A DNA stretch of 64,000 nt from Prochlorococcus marinus XMU1419 (GCF_017695955.1 NZ_JAAORO010000003.1:1-64000); one strand, 5' to 3'; positions 7,888 to 15,970 are shown, numbered from the stretch's first letter. The notes: generated by a model not told the origin, from the sequence alone. Numbers and translations: made by a program.

Positions 7888-7933
7888 GTGCTTTGGGAGC
7901 ACTAGGTCGCAGGTTCGAATCCTGTCGCCCCGA
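7888..7933 (+). repeat. att copy 3: tRNA-Pro 3' half
   Basis: These 46 bases are identical to tRNA-Pro from the anticodon loop to the discriminator base. The sequence then diverges at once (TTGGAG), with no duplicated terminator. Confidence 0.9.
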
Positions 7934-7962
7934 TTGGAGTCTCAGCAATTAGATATTTTCTC

Positions 7963-8014
7963 TGTGTGTGATTTGTGTGTAATCACCTGTCTCACTAAAT
8001 TATTTTTTACACAC
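7963..8014. repeat. Element D left subterminal repeats
   Basis: TGTGTGTGATT (7963-7973) with a second TGTGTG unit follows the attachment site, and TTTTTACACAC lies at 8004-8014. Both recur beside the integrase promoter region at 14871-14895. Confidence 0.6.
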
Positions 8015-8367
8015 GACCTAATGTTTCGGCATTGAAATATAAGTGCACCTTAATTACTATTAGGTTATCGAATAGCTAGCACGGAATGTGCCGTGAATTA
8101 AATGAAAAGCTGCCAAGACTCATTTCTCTTGGTTTCCCACTTCGCCTATAAAAGCTAGCGTTCACCTGCGATACATTTTGTATCCGTCTTATTCTCTAAC
8201 TGCCGTCACGAAGTCTAGTTTTAATTAACAAGCGGGGTTGACCAACTTCTTGAAAAGCGGAAAAACAGTTTAGGCAAATTTTTATTTGTGCAAGGGAAAT
8301 ACCATTGTTTTATGGGGCTTGCTGATTGGGTCAGGAAAAATTTAAACCAATTTTTCTATGGGTACTC
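8015..8367. other. Element D left leader, non-coding
   Basis: No gene is visible here. There is a short CACGG/CCGTG inverted repeat (around 8081-8096) and an isolated TGCCGTCA octamer near 8203 like those of element C. The promoter of the rightward replication operon is expected here. Confidence 0.4.
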
Positions 8368-8664
8368 ATGTCACAAAATCACACTTGGCTAGAAATTCGG
8401 GAACTTGCCGAAGCACTTTATTGTTCTGTTAAATCTGTCTATATATATAGAGATAAAAATCTATTTAAGGCGGGCACTCATTACTACTCTGTAGGTGAGG
8501 GTAAATTGCGGGGTAAACATATATATAATTTAGAGCTCTGTAGAAAGGCTCTATTAGAACGTACTGCTAAAGATAGTCGTAGTAATGAAACCTATGACAA
8601 TAAAGAAATTAATAAGTTGATGACTAGAAAATTAGACAATAAAAATCTTAGTTATAGGAAGTAA
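8368..8664 (+). CDS. HTH DNA-binding protein (excisionase/regulator-like)
   Basis: I take ATG at 8368; a TTG at 8326 lacks support. The 98-residue protein has an N-terminal winged-helix-like segment, TWLEIRELAEALYCSVKSVY, followed by YRDKNLFKAGTHYYSVGEGK. This is the layout of excisionase/MerR-type small DNA-binding proteins with a basic wing. It heads the rightward operon of element D and may control replication or excision. The neighbour follows after five bases. Confidence 0.6.
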   Translation: MSQNHTWLEIRELAEALYCSVKSVYIYRDKNLFKAGTHYYSVGEGKLRGKHIYNLELCRKALLERTAKDSRSNETYDNKEINKLMTRKLDNKNLSYRK

Positions 8665-8669
8665 AAATA

Positions 8670-8954
8670 ATGAATACCGATCAATACAGGGCACTTATAG
8701 ATAGTGTCCTTATAGATATACGCCCCTACCTAAAATCTGAAGGCGAAATGATGCTTGGCTCTTTGTTAGCTCAAGTAATGGTCAAAAGTAATCTTGTTGC
8801 TCAAGAGCATATAGAGCTTGGTAATCGTTATAAGGAACTCACTCAGGCTTATGACGAGATGAAAAATCTGGTCTTTGAACTGTCAAAAAAACAGAAGGAT
8901 TTAAACGGATATTACTCAAAAAAATTTAACAACATTCAGAAAAAATTATCATGA
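8670..8954 (+). CDS. Coiled-coil hypothetical, 94 aa
   Basis: The sequence is rich in Glu/Lys heptads in its second half (LGNRYKELTQAYDEMKNLVF), with no membrane segment. It is probably a cytosolic coiled-coil protein of the satellite operon. It overlaps the next gene by four bases (ATGA), which suggests translational coupling. I recognise no family. Confidence 0.6.
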   Translation: MNTDQYRALIDSVLIDIRPYLKSEGEMMLGSLLAQVMVKSNLVAQEHIELGNRYKELTQAYDEMKNLVFELSKKQKDLNGYYSKKFNNIQKKLS

Positions 8955-9199
8955 AAAAAGCCCTGTCATGGGAACAGGGCTCTCTTATCTATGGATCTAA
9001 ATTAATTGTAGATTACAAGCCTATAGAGAGCTACTGTCCTGAGCTAATTCCACAAAATAAGACAAGAATCATTGTCTATGTCTGGGATTGTCGTATTCAA
9101 AAAGCGAAAAAACACAAATTAAGTTGGTTCTTAGATTCAACTATCGAATCAATGATTCATATAAGAAATCGCCTTAGTGCAGGGGGTAAAAATGGATGA
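8951..9199 (+). CDS. Hypothetical satellite protein, 82 aa
   Basis: A short basic protein beginning MKKALSWEQGSLIYGSKL with a conserved-looking core (RIIVYVWDCRIQKAKKHKL). It overlaps its neighbours on both sides (4 bases upstream, 8 bases into the ATPase gene), so the three genes are translationally coupled. The function is unknown. Confidence 0.6.
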   Translation: MKKALSWEQGSLIYGSKLIVDYKPIESYCPELIPQNKTRIIVYVWDCRIQKAKKHKLSWFLDSTIESMIHIRNRLSAGGKNG

Positions 9200-10487
9200 G
9201 TTCTACTTTGATATTGATGAACAACAGAGGTTAGACAATGAAAGATATATGGCTAGTAAAAGGGCTATCCAAGAAAGCACCAATACTGATGATCCATCTA
9301 GCTTTGGTTTTTCTGATTTATTAAATAATTTACTTCTAGCTATTGAATATCAAAAGCATGATGAAGAGATGACTTTAAGATCAATTATTAAAAGTCAATT
9401 CAAACTGCAAGATTCAAAATTAGATGCAAAATTATTTAATTTATTGATTGATAAATCTATCCCTAAAACTGAAACTACAGATGATTCTGTTGATCTTGAA
9501 ACTGTAGAACCTCTTACCTATTTAATGGATGGGTGGCTTTTAGAGGGAGATATATCTCTTAGTTATGGTTCTTATGGTTCTGGTAAAACAACCCATGCTT
9601 TATATAAGGCTATTAACTTCGCTAGAGGAACAAACATTTTAGATAGAGATACACCTTGTAAAAAAGGAAAGTCTCTATTTATATGTACTGATGGCGGTGT
9701 AAATACATTTAAAAAATCAATGTTTGATTTAGCCATTCCTGAAGATAGTCCTTTATTTAAAAAAGGTAAAAATAAGAAAATATTTGTATGGGGTTATGAA
9801 CAGAAACAGGGTCAAAAACCTTGGGCAGCAAATATAAATGGAATCGTTAAATTAAAGAGGTTTATTGAAAAAAATCAAATAAATTATGTGGTTATTGATA
9901 GTGCAAAAAGTGTTAGTTCCAGAGGTGGTTGGTCTTATATAGATAATGAATCAACTAGGCTGTTTTTACAGTATTTAAGGGAAATAATTGCACAACCTAA
10001 TAAGGCTCATATAGAGATTCTTAGCCATGATGGTACTGCTAAAGGTGCTCATGCAGGGGCTAAAAGTTGGGCGGAAGAGCCGTCAATGGTAATGCACCTG
10101 AAGGCAAAAAAAGATGAAGATACAAATGAAACTATCGGTGTTACTGCTGAATTTAAAAAGGATAGAGCAGCAACAATAGACCCTAGAAGAACCATTACAT
10201 ATAAATTAGTTGATGCTGAAATGGAGCTAATAGAACAGAGAGATATAGTCGGTAGCTGTGAAGATGTAATTATCGAAATTTTGGGTGATTTTTATAAAAT
10301 GGGAATCACTAGTGTAAGTAGAAAAGAGATTATAGATACTGCTTATAGGACTGCTTCAGCTAAACGTAAAACTGTTGATAATACTCTCGGAATAATGGTC
10401 AATAAAAGAAAACTTAAAAGGCTGCAAAAAGGTAAATATGGTTTAGTTGATAGCGAGATACAAAAGATAGAGAACAGTTCCCGATAA
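9192..10487 (+). CDS. RecA-fold AAA ATPase (RepA/AAA_25-like)
   Basis: The start is ATG at 9192, inside the end of the previous gene; the protein has 431 residues. The Walker A motif is SYGSYGSGKTTHAL (about residue 118-131), and Walker B lies in INYVVIDSAKS. A motif with conserved His follows (EILSHDGTAKGAHAGAKSW), as in hexameric RepA/DnaB-type helicases of plasmids and satellites. The C-terminal part looks like a winged helix (ISVSRKEIIDTAYRTAS-like). No primase domain is visible. It is likely the replication ATPase of element D. Confidence 0.8.
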   Translation: MDEFYFDIDEQQRLDNERYMASKRAIQESTNTDDPSSFGFSDLLNNLLLAIEYQKHDEEMTLRSIIKSQFKLQDSKLDAKLFNLLIDKSIPKTETTDDSVDLETVEPLTYLMDGWLLEGDISLSYGSYGSGKTTHALYKAINFARGTNILDRDTPCKKGKSLFICTDGGVNTFKKSMFDLAIPEDSPLFKKGKNKKIFVWGYEQKQGQKPWAANINGIVKLKRFIEKNQINYVVIDSAKSVSSRGGWSYIDNESTRLFLQYLREIIAQPNKAHIEILSHDGTAKGAHAGAKSWAEEPSMVMHLKAKKDEDTNETIGVTAEFKKDRAATIDPRRTITYKLVDAEMELIEQRDIVGSCEDVIIEILGDFYKMGITSVSRKEIIDTAYRTASAKRKTVDNTLGIMVNKRKLKRLQKGKYGLVDSEIQKIENSSR

Positions 10488-10671
10488 AAAACCTCGGGAA
10501 TAGGCAGATTACAGTCATAGACTTGTTTTTCCTATTCCCACTTCCCGACAGAGAGAAAGGGGTCTAATAATTTATTTTTTAGGGGTACATCTATATCTAA
10601 TGGGAAGGAATAGGACTATATCTATTGGTATGACTAACAAAACATGACTTCCCGACCATTTCCCTCGGGAA
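10478..10671. repeat. Inverted-repeat cluster, candidate origin or operator
   Basis: TTCCCGA-N9-TCGGGAA occurs twice, at 10478-10500 (overlapping the ATPase stop) and 10649-10671, with identical 9-base spacing. A lone TTCCCGA lies between them at 10542. Two palindromes and a half-site directly after a replication ATPase look like an initiator-binding origin or a repressor operator. Which one cannot be decided from sequence. Confidence 0.55.
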
Positions 10672-10684
10672 CTAAACTATATAT

Positions 10685-10933
10685 ATGGAGAAATTCACCC
10701 TGATAAATAAAGATAGATCCAGAATCAAGGTATTTGAACCATTTGAAGATGTATCTAAACCATCCCCTTCGATAGATGCAATGATGATTTCCTACGGATG
10801 CGTTTATAAACGATCAAGTAAACCAGTAATGAAAGGTAGCAGGGTAGAAACTGTTGAAGCTGCAAGAAAAGAATATGCAGAATTATTGAAAGAAGGTTGG
10901 AAGAAAACTTCTATATTTAATAGCTATTTTTAA
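10685..10933 (+). CDS. DUF1651 family protein, 82 aa
   Basis: A small soluble protein, MEKFTLINKDRSRIKVFEPF..., ending with the family-typical ARKEYAELLKEGWKKT segment (the Trp is near the C-terminus). DUF1651 is largely restricted to marine picocyanobacteria and has no known function. A nucleotide-similar relative lies at 32083 in the island, and more distant ones at 28139 and 44279. It sits alone between two non-coding blocks of element D. Confidence 0.75.
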   Translation: MEKFTLINKDRSRIKVFEPFEDVSKPSPSIDAMMISYGCVYKRSSKPVMKGSRVETVEAARKEYAELLKEGWKKTSIFNSYF

Positions 10934-10984
10934 TAGCCGATATTGTTCTTAGGGTTAGTTATATAAATAATCAAATTTAAAACA

Positions 10985-11175
10985 AGATTTGCAGGTAAAT
11001 TTAAAGGCTTTAAAAGTAGTAAAGCCATGCCCTGAGTTACGTTAAATCCTGTTTTCTTCAAGAATCGTCAACCCCTATGTGACACTTTTTTAGAGGCATT
11101 TAAGCCAAAATAACACGCATTTTTAGAGGAATAAAGGAATCTAAGACTTACTTAAGAAGTTATAGAGAGATATAA
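10985..11175. repeat. Satellite non-coding block, copy 1
   Basis: About 190 bases upstream of the capsid gene align with 26965-27150 in the island. Exact shared words are AATCGTCAACCC, AAGCCAAAATAACACGCATT and TTACTTAAGAAGTT, in the same order and with similar spacing. Neither copy is coding. It could be a promoter, a packaging site or an origin. Confidence 0.6.
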
Positions 11176-11236
11176 GAAAAAACCTTAATTTTGGTCAAAA
11201 AAACAGGGTGTATAAAGCTAGTAGTCGCAATCACTT

Positions 11237-12862
11237 ATGAAGAAAGTACTAGACAAAAAACTAGTTCACAGATTTGTAGATTTGATTGATGAGACATCTG
11301 ACTCCCAGACCGATCAACTAACTTTTAGTTTTTCTTCTGAGACTCCTGTTAATCGAGGTCATTACTCAGAAGTATTAGACCATGACGTTAACTCTGTTGA
11401 TCTATCAAGACTTAGAAATTCTGCACCTTTCTTGTTTAACCATGATATGAACAAACCCATTGGGCGAGTTGTTAATGCGTGGATAGAAGACAGAAAAGGT
11501 CGAGCCACTATCGAGTGGGGAACTAGCGATTTAGCCCAACAACTACGCAAAGATACTGAAATCGGTGTTTTGCGAAATATCAGCGTTGGTTACACAGTTG
11601 AAAAAACTGAAGAAGACGAAGACGGAAACATGAGAGCCGTTATCTGGCAGCCTCATGAATTGTCATTAGTGACAGTTCCCGCAGATACAAACGTAGGAAT
11701 AGACAGAAGTTTATTACCGCCAACAAGTAAACCTTTAAACGAAAGAATTATGCCTGAGCATCAAATCAATTCTGCTGACTACTTATATGAGTCAAAACCT
11801 GATGAGTACGAAAGAGCAGCTAAAGACTTTTCAATAGTAAAAGCAATGCAAGCATCTGTTTCTGGTAACTGGTCAGAAGCAGGTAAAGAAAGAGAAATCC
11901 AACAGGAATTAAGCCACAGAAACGGCAGAACTTCTCAAGGTATCTTTGTTCCTCATGAGAACTGGAAAACTAGAGATTACGTCAAAGGCACAGCTTCAGC
12001 AGGTGGAAACTTAGTCGCCACTATGCAAATGCCCGATAACTTTGTAGATGTTCTTAGAGCTAAGTCAGTAGCACTTGAATTAGGTGCAACAGTTTTGCCT
12101 GGACTAATTGGTGATGTTTCTATTCCTACTAGAACAGCAGGGGCAACAGCTTATTTCGTAGCTGAATCTGGCTCGGTTACTGAATCAACAGGAACATTCG
12201 GAACTATCTCAATGTCTCCAAAAGTAATGGGTGCATATTCTAAGTTCAGTCACTTAATGAAGTTGCAAGCTACCCCAGAAATAGAAGGATTAATTAGAGA
12301 TGACTTTATTTCTACACTTGCTACAAAACTAGATTCAGTTGCACTTAATGGTGGTGGTTCTAATGAACCTGATGGCATCCTACAAACTACAGGTATCGGC
12401 TCTGTAGCTATAGGAACTAATGGTGGAGCGATCACACTTGATAAGGTTTTAGACCTTAAGCAAACAGTCGCAGTCGATAATGCTGACGTTGCTAATTGTG
12501 CTTTCGTTACTAACACCGCTGTAGAAAATGCATTGAGCAAACTTAAAGACGGCAATAGTGCATATCACTTAAATCCTTATGCGGGTGCAGTAGGTGAACA
12601 GCAACTAGCTAATAGAAGTTTTATGGTTACAAACAACGTGCCATCAAACCTAACTAAAGGCTCATCAAGTGGTGTTTGTTCTGCAATGATCTATGGAAAC
12701 TTTAGTGACTTATTAATAGGAATCTTTGGTGAAGTAGAAATCCTTGTTGATCCTTATTCAGCAATGCAAACAGGTGTTACAGCAGTAAGAATCCTACAAG
12801 CTGTAGATATAAAGGTTCGTCATGCTGAATCATTTGGAGCTATCCAAGACATAACCACATAA
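11237..12862 (+). CDS. Prohead protease-major capsid protein fusion (HK97 fold)
   Basis: The protein has 541 residues. Residues 25-160 form an HK97-type prohead protease (U35/S78): FLFNHDMNKPIGRV holds the catalytic His (69), RNISVGY the Ser (116), and WQPHELSLVTVPAD closes the domain. A linker of about 60 residues follows. The HK97 capsid domain starts near 225 (TASAGGNLVATMQMPDNFVD) and ends with DIKVRHAESFGAI. Encoding its own capsid is typical of capsid-forming satellites and some tycheposons. No portal or terminase is nearby, so assembly must rely on a helper. Confidence 0.9.
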   Translation: MKKVLDKKLVHRFVDLIDETSDSQTDQLTFSFSSETPVNRGHYSEVLDHDVNSVDLSRLRNSAPFLFNHDMNKPIGRVVNAWIEDRKGRATIEWGTSDLAQQLRKDTEIGVLRNISVGYTVEKTEEDEDGNMRAVIWQPHELSLVTVPADTNVGIDRSLLPPTSKPLNERIMPEHQINSADYLYESKPDEYERAAKDFSIVKAMQASVSGNWSEAGKEREIQQELSHRNGRTSQGIFVPHENWKTRDYVKGTASAGGNLVATMQMPDNFVDVLRAKSVALELGATVLPGLIGDVSIPTRTAGATAYFVAESGSVTESTGTFGTISMSPKVMGAYSKFSHLMKLQATPEIEGLIRDDFISTLATKLDSVALNGGGSNEPDGILQTTGIGSVAIGTNGGAITLDKVLDLKQTVAVDNADVANCAFVTNTAVENALSKLKDGNSAYHLNPYAGAVGEQQLANRSFMVTNNVPSNLTKGSSSGVCSAMIYGNFSDLLIGIFGEVEILVDPYSAMQTGVTAVRILQAVDIKVRHAESFGAIQDITT

Positions 12863-12989
12863 GTATTAGAGGGTAGTTAGTTAAGGGTATAAGTTTGGGT
12901 CGATCCTTATATCCTCTGTTGTGCGTAACACCAACACTCCATAGTTGTTTCTTTACTGACTTTCTACCCTCGACCCTATACTTATTAAT

Positions 12990-13037
12990 GATTGACAGTC
13001 GATCTACATTAGAGGGAATTAACCACCCTCTTTTTTT
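12990..13037 (+). terminator. GAGGG/CCCTC terminator, copy 1
   Basis: ATTGACAGTCGATCTACATT precedes an AGAGGG...CCCTCT hairpin and seven T. The ATG of the next gene follows the T-run directly. Related units lie at 23119 and, inverted, at 25568. Confidence 0.65.
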
Positions 13038-13295
13038 ATGGATAGATATGTAAGTGTTAAAGAAGCAGCAGAACTTTTATGTATGTCTCAATCGTTATTG
13101 TGGGAACTAAAAAACCATAAGGAATTAGTAGCAGGCGATCATTGGTTATATGTGACAGGCAAACTAAAAAGTAAAGTCCTGTTTAATGTAGATGCTATTA
13201 GACAATGGCAGATTGATAAGACAAAAGAAATTGAAAATACACCTGACGATATAGCAGCAAAAAAGATAGCAACCTATCGAGATATGACGGCATAG
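13038..13295 (+). CDS. HTH DNA-binding protein, 85 aa
   Basis: MDRYVSVKEAAELLCMSQSL is an AlpA/excisionase-type helix-turn-helix. A wing (DHWLYVTGKLKSKVLFNVDAI) and a charged tail follow. It starts immediately after a terminator-like hairpin, so its translation may be sensitive to that structure. It lies between the capsid gene and the integrase module, and could be a regulator or a small-terminase-like packaging factor; the former is more likely. Confidence 0.65.
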   Translation: MDRYVSVKEAAELLCMSQSLLWELKNHKELVAGDHWLYVTGKLKSKVLFNVDAIRQWQIDKTKEIENTPDDIAAKKIATYRDMTA

Positions 13296-13397
13296 GTTCT
13301 TTCTAGGCATACTGCTGTGGGTCGTTCATACGCTCTTTTTTTGTCTAGCGTCTGCGATATATGAACTTAGACAGCGTATAAGTCGATTTAGGCGAGA

Positions 13398-13649
13398 TTA
13401 GTGTGAATTAGCGAGTTCTATGTATTTCTTAAGGTCATAATCGTTAATCGGTATCCAGTTGTTAGAAGTCAGATTTTTTTGAATATGTTTAGCAAGAGTT
13501 ACACCCCTAATTTTTCCCATAAAAAGGTATTTTTGGTCATTTATTTGTCTTATATAAGGATCAAGTATGCCTTTATCTCTAAGTTGATATATCGAAGCTC
13601 TAGATTTAAAGCCTAAACACTTATAAGCCTCTGTAAAAGTGCAGTACAT
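13398..13649 (-). CDS. Excisionase-like HTH protein, 83 aa
   Basis: MYCTFTEAYKCLGFKSRASI reads as a MerR/excisionase helix-turn-helix, followed by a strand pair (RQINDQKYLFMGKIRGVT). It starts two bases after the integrase stop and is transcribed with it, the usual place for a recombination directionality factor. The function is inferred from size, fold pattern and position. Confidence 0.65.
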   Translation of the reverse strand: MYCTFTEAYKCLGFKSRASIYQLRDKGILDPYIRQINDQKYLFMGKIRGVTLAKHIQKNLTSNNWIPINDYDLKKYIELANSH

Positions 13650-13651
13650 AG

Positions 13652-14842
13652 TTAACTTACCTTTACTGTTTCTTGGTCAAAGTTCTTAGCAAGTTCCTTA
13701 GTCATAAATCTGGAATAAGAACTCAAGTGAACATCTAAAGAATGACCCATAGCATCAGCTATTTGTTTAGGTGCTCTATAAGTACCATCATCTTTTTGTC
13801 TGTTATGACCGACATAAGCATATCTATGTCTAAAACTGTAAGGAGTTAGCTGTTGTCTTTCATCTTCTGCTTCTTTTTTTAGTTGTTGCCATACTTTGTT
13901 ATCTCTAAGGAATCGACCTACAGCCTGACCTGCACCGCCCTTGTCATTAATCGTTGGTAATTCTTCTTTTATATGGATTTTTTTCATTAAATTCCAATTA
14001 TTTTTGCTTCCATCTATATCTTCTACAAATAAAGGAAATAACTGTCTTGGTTGTGTTGTTAAACCTTTTTTACCGCCCTGAGATTTACGATAATCAGACC
14101 ATAATTCATTACCATTATTTCTTGTATGAAGGTGTTTTAGATCGTTTGGTCTAAGTCCATAAGTAGCCATAAGTTGTAGAGCAAACTTCCATCTGGGATT
14201 CTTTACTGAATCAACTAATCTAAGAATCTGACTATCTGACAATGGATAACCTATACGCTTAGTAGTTGTAACTGCTTCATCATCTGACATTACAGGCGGT
14301 AGCCATTTAGAAGGGAAGTCCTGTCTTTGGACTACATAATTTAAAAAGCTATTTAGAGCTATTCTCATATGCCTTCTTTGAGTAGTGCCCTTAGTCCATT
14401 TAGATAAAGCAAGATTAGATAATTCTTCTGCGTTCTTTGGTTTCTTTTTTTTGTTCAATAAAGTCAATGCAATATGTAAAACAGGTAAATGCTTAGACTT
14501 CCAAGTTTTTTCAGAAACATTAGTTTTAAATGATCTATAGCTGTTTAAAGCATCAGGCCAATCAAGTTCCAGAATTGAACTAGCACTAGATGAAATTGCA
14601 TAGGCTGTTTTTAAATCAATTTTTCCTTTTGATTCTGTAAATATCTGATTAATAGTTGTAATCCTGTTTAGGGCATCTATCCAAGTATCTTCTGACCATT
14701 TATAAGCAGTAGATAAAGTTTCTTCATTTGGTCTTTTCCCAACTTGTAGCCTTACGATTCCTCTGGAGTTGTAAACAGTCCAGTTTTTACCGCATTTACT
14801 CTTTAGTGCTGTTCTAAAGTTGCTAATCCATTTTTCTGACAT
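13652..14842 (-). CDS. Tyrosine recombinase (tycheposon integrase)
   Basis: The protein has 396 residues. A core-binding helical domain (about 80-180) is followed by the catalytic domain. The key residues are Arg231 (MATYGLRPNDLKHL), Arg338-His339 (TPYSFRHRYAYVGH), His367 (MGHSLDVHL) and the nucleophile Tyr376 (SSYSRF). The first His of the usual HxxR box is Tyr here. It reads from the right end of element D inward, with a paired excisionase-like gene. It is the only recombinase in the window. Confidence 0.9.
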   Translation of the reverse strand: MSEKWISNFRTALKSKCGKNWTVYNSRGIVRLQVGKRPNEETLSTAYKWSEDTWIDALNRITTINQIFTESKGKIDLKTAYAISSSASSILELDWPDALNSYRSFKTNVSEKTWKSKHLPVLHIALTLLNKKKKPKNAEELSNLALSKWTKGTTQRRHMRIALNSFLNYVVQRQDFPSKWLPPVMSDDEAVTTTKRIGYPLSDSQILRLVDSVKNPRWKFALQLMATYGLRPNDLKHLHTRNNGNELWSDYRKSQGGKKGLTTQPRQLFPLFVEDIDGSKNNWNLMKKIHIKEELPTINDKGGAGQAVGRFLRDNKVWQQLKKEAEDERQQLTPYSFRHRYAYVGHNRQKDDGTYRAPKQIADAMGHSLDVHLSSYSRFMTKELAKNFDQETVKVS

Positions 14843-14870
14843 AAGACACTAGTGCTATATATGACTTAAA

Positions 14871-14895
14871 TTTTTACACACAAATGTGTGTGATT
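14871..14895. repeat. Element D right subterminal repeats
   Basis: TTTTTACACAC (14871-14881) and TGTGTGTGATT (14885-14895) match the two repeats at the left end of element D. They lie upstream of the integrase start, so they may also control its promoter. Confidence 0.6.
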
Positions 14896-14996
14896 CAATT
14901 ACGAACCATTCTCTTACGTACATCTACAGAGTCTCATATTCAATCTATAGCTTCAGTTATAGCTTAAATCCCTTAGTCTCACTAACTACACACTAT

Positions 14997-15041
14997 TGCT
15001 TTGGGAGCACTAGGTCGTAGGTTCGAATCCTGTCGCCCCGA
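14997..15041 (+). repeat. att copy 4: tRNA-Pro 3' half, one mismatch
   Basis: 45 bases match the tRNA except GTAGG in place of GCAGG in the T-stem. It marks the border between the satellite (D) and the transporter element (E). Confidence 0.88.
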
Positions 15042-15071
15042 TTAACTTCTCACCATTCTTAAATACTCTCT

Positions 15072-15110
15072 GGGCGATCATTTGCTATACCTTGCTGCAT
15101 TTTGCGTTTT
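15072..15110 (+). repeat. Element E left subterminal repeat
   Basis: GGGCGATCATT followed by TTGCT and a T-rich stretch matches 19150-19188 imperfectly in the same orientation; the first 11 bases are identical. Confidence 0.5.
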
Positions 15111-15229
15111 GGCTCACTCTTGATGGAGATTAAATTTGCACAGCAAATCTGTAATAAATGGCTACTAGCTCTATTTTCATAAAAAACACCTCTGCTTATT
15201 TAAATTTAAATAGTTTTTTTATAAATGGA

Positions 15230-15970
15230 TCAGTTGATTTGATTTAGAAACTTTCTACTCCTTTCATGTCTAGCGTTTGAAAAGAAAATTTCTGGAGAAG
15301 AGATTTCTAAAATCTTTCCTGAATCTATAAATAAAACCTGATCGCTTACTTCCTTAGCAAATTTAATTTCATGTGTTACCACAATCATAGTCATACCTTG
15401 ATCAGCTAGCCTTCTCATTGCATCAAGCACTTCATTAATACGCTCTGGATCCAATGCACTAGTGGGTTCATCAAATAATAATAATTCAGGTTTTAAGGCT
15501 AAAGATCGTGCAATAGCAACTCGTTGTTGTTCTCCACCACTAAGTTGACCAGGGTACTTTTTTGCATGAGATTCTATTCCCATTTGACAAAGTAAATACA
15601 TCCCATACTCTTCTGCTTCTTGTTTATTACGTTTTTGAACCTGAATCGGAGCAAGTGTTATATTTTCTAAAATTGATAAATGGGGAAACAAATTAAATTG
15701 CTGGAAAACCATCCCAACTCTACGTCTAATTTTTTGAATTTTTCTTTCGTCTGAATCTGCCCTAATTTTTATACCTAAAACATTTAATTCACCTTTATCA
15801 AAAGTTTCAAGACCATTAATGGTCCTAATAAGTGTGCTCTTCCCTGATCCCGATGGACCCATAATTACGAGAACCTTGCCTTGATCCAGGGTAAATGAAA
15901 CTTTATTAAGAGCAAGAATACCTTTAGCATATGATTTGGTGAGATTTTTAGCGGTAAGTATTGGCTTCAT
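15230..15970 (-). CDS. aapP: Polar amino-acid ABC transporter ATPase
   Basis: The protein has 246 residues, the normal length for a PAAT-family ATPase. Walker A is GPSGSGKST (about residue 38), the Q-loop lies in VFQQFNLFPHL, the signature is LSGGEQQRVAIARSLA and Walker B is LLLFDEPTSALDP, followed by VVTHEI. It powers import of amino acids through the two permeases just upstream. It is the last gene of the aapJQMP-type operon, ten bases after aapM. The symbol is by homology to the general L-amino-acid system; NatH/GlnQ-type names would also fit. Confidence 0.88.
   Translation of the reverse strand: MKPILTAKNLTKSYAKGILALNKVSFTLDQGKVLVIMGPSGSGKSTLIRTINGLETFDKGELNVLGIKIRADSDERKIQKIRRRVGMVFQQFNLFPHLSILENITLAPIQVQKRNKQEAEEYGMYLLCQMGIESHAKKYPGQLSGGEQQRVAIARSLALKPELLLFDEPTSALDPERINEVLDAMRRLADQGMTMIVVTHEIKFAKEVSDQVLFIDSGKILEISSPEIFFSNARHERSRKFLNQIN

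Larger units (their letters stand above)
5771..7933. mobile_element. Element C: metal/redox cassette between att copies
   Basis: It is bounded by perfect tRNA fragments. Octamers related to TGCCGTCA sit near the left end (5829 inverted, 5842, 5853) and the right end (GCCGTCAA at 7779 and 7790); the direct pairs have an 11-bp period. Five same-strand genes lie between. There is no integrase. A shorter cassette with three of the five genes occurs at 33.4-34.1 kb. Confidence 0.7.
7934..15041. mobile_element. Element D: phage-satellite-like tycheposon with integrase
   Basis: This 7.1-kb element lies between tRNA fragments 3 and 4. From the left it has an HTH gene, two small proteins, a RecA-fold ATPase, a non-coding block with inverted repeats, DUF1651, a shared non-coding block, a protease-capsid fusion and two further HTH proteins. 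A tyrosine recombinase faces inward at the right end. TGTGTGTGATT and TTTTTACACAC occur near both ends. No portal, terminase, tail or lysis gene is visible, so it would need a helper phage. Satellite status is inferred. Confidence 0.85.

Noticed and set aside
8081-8096. Short CACGG/CCGTG repeat as a terminator
   Set aside because: There is no T-run and the stem is only five bases; kept only as part of the leader description.
12250-12555. A 101-aa minus-strand frame
   Set aside because: It is a shadow of the capsid gene.
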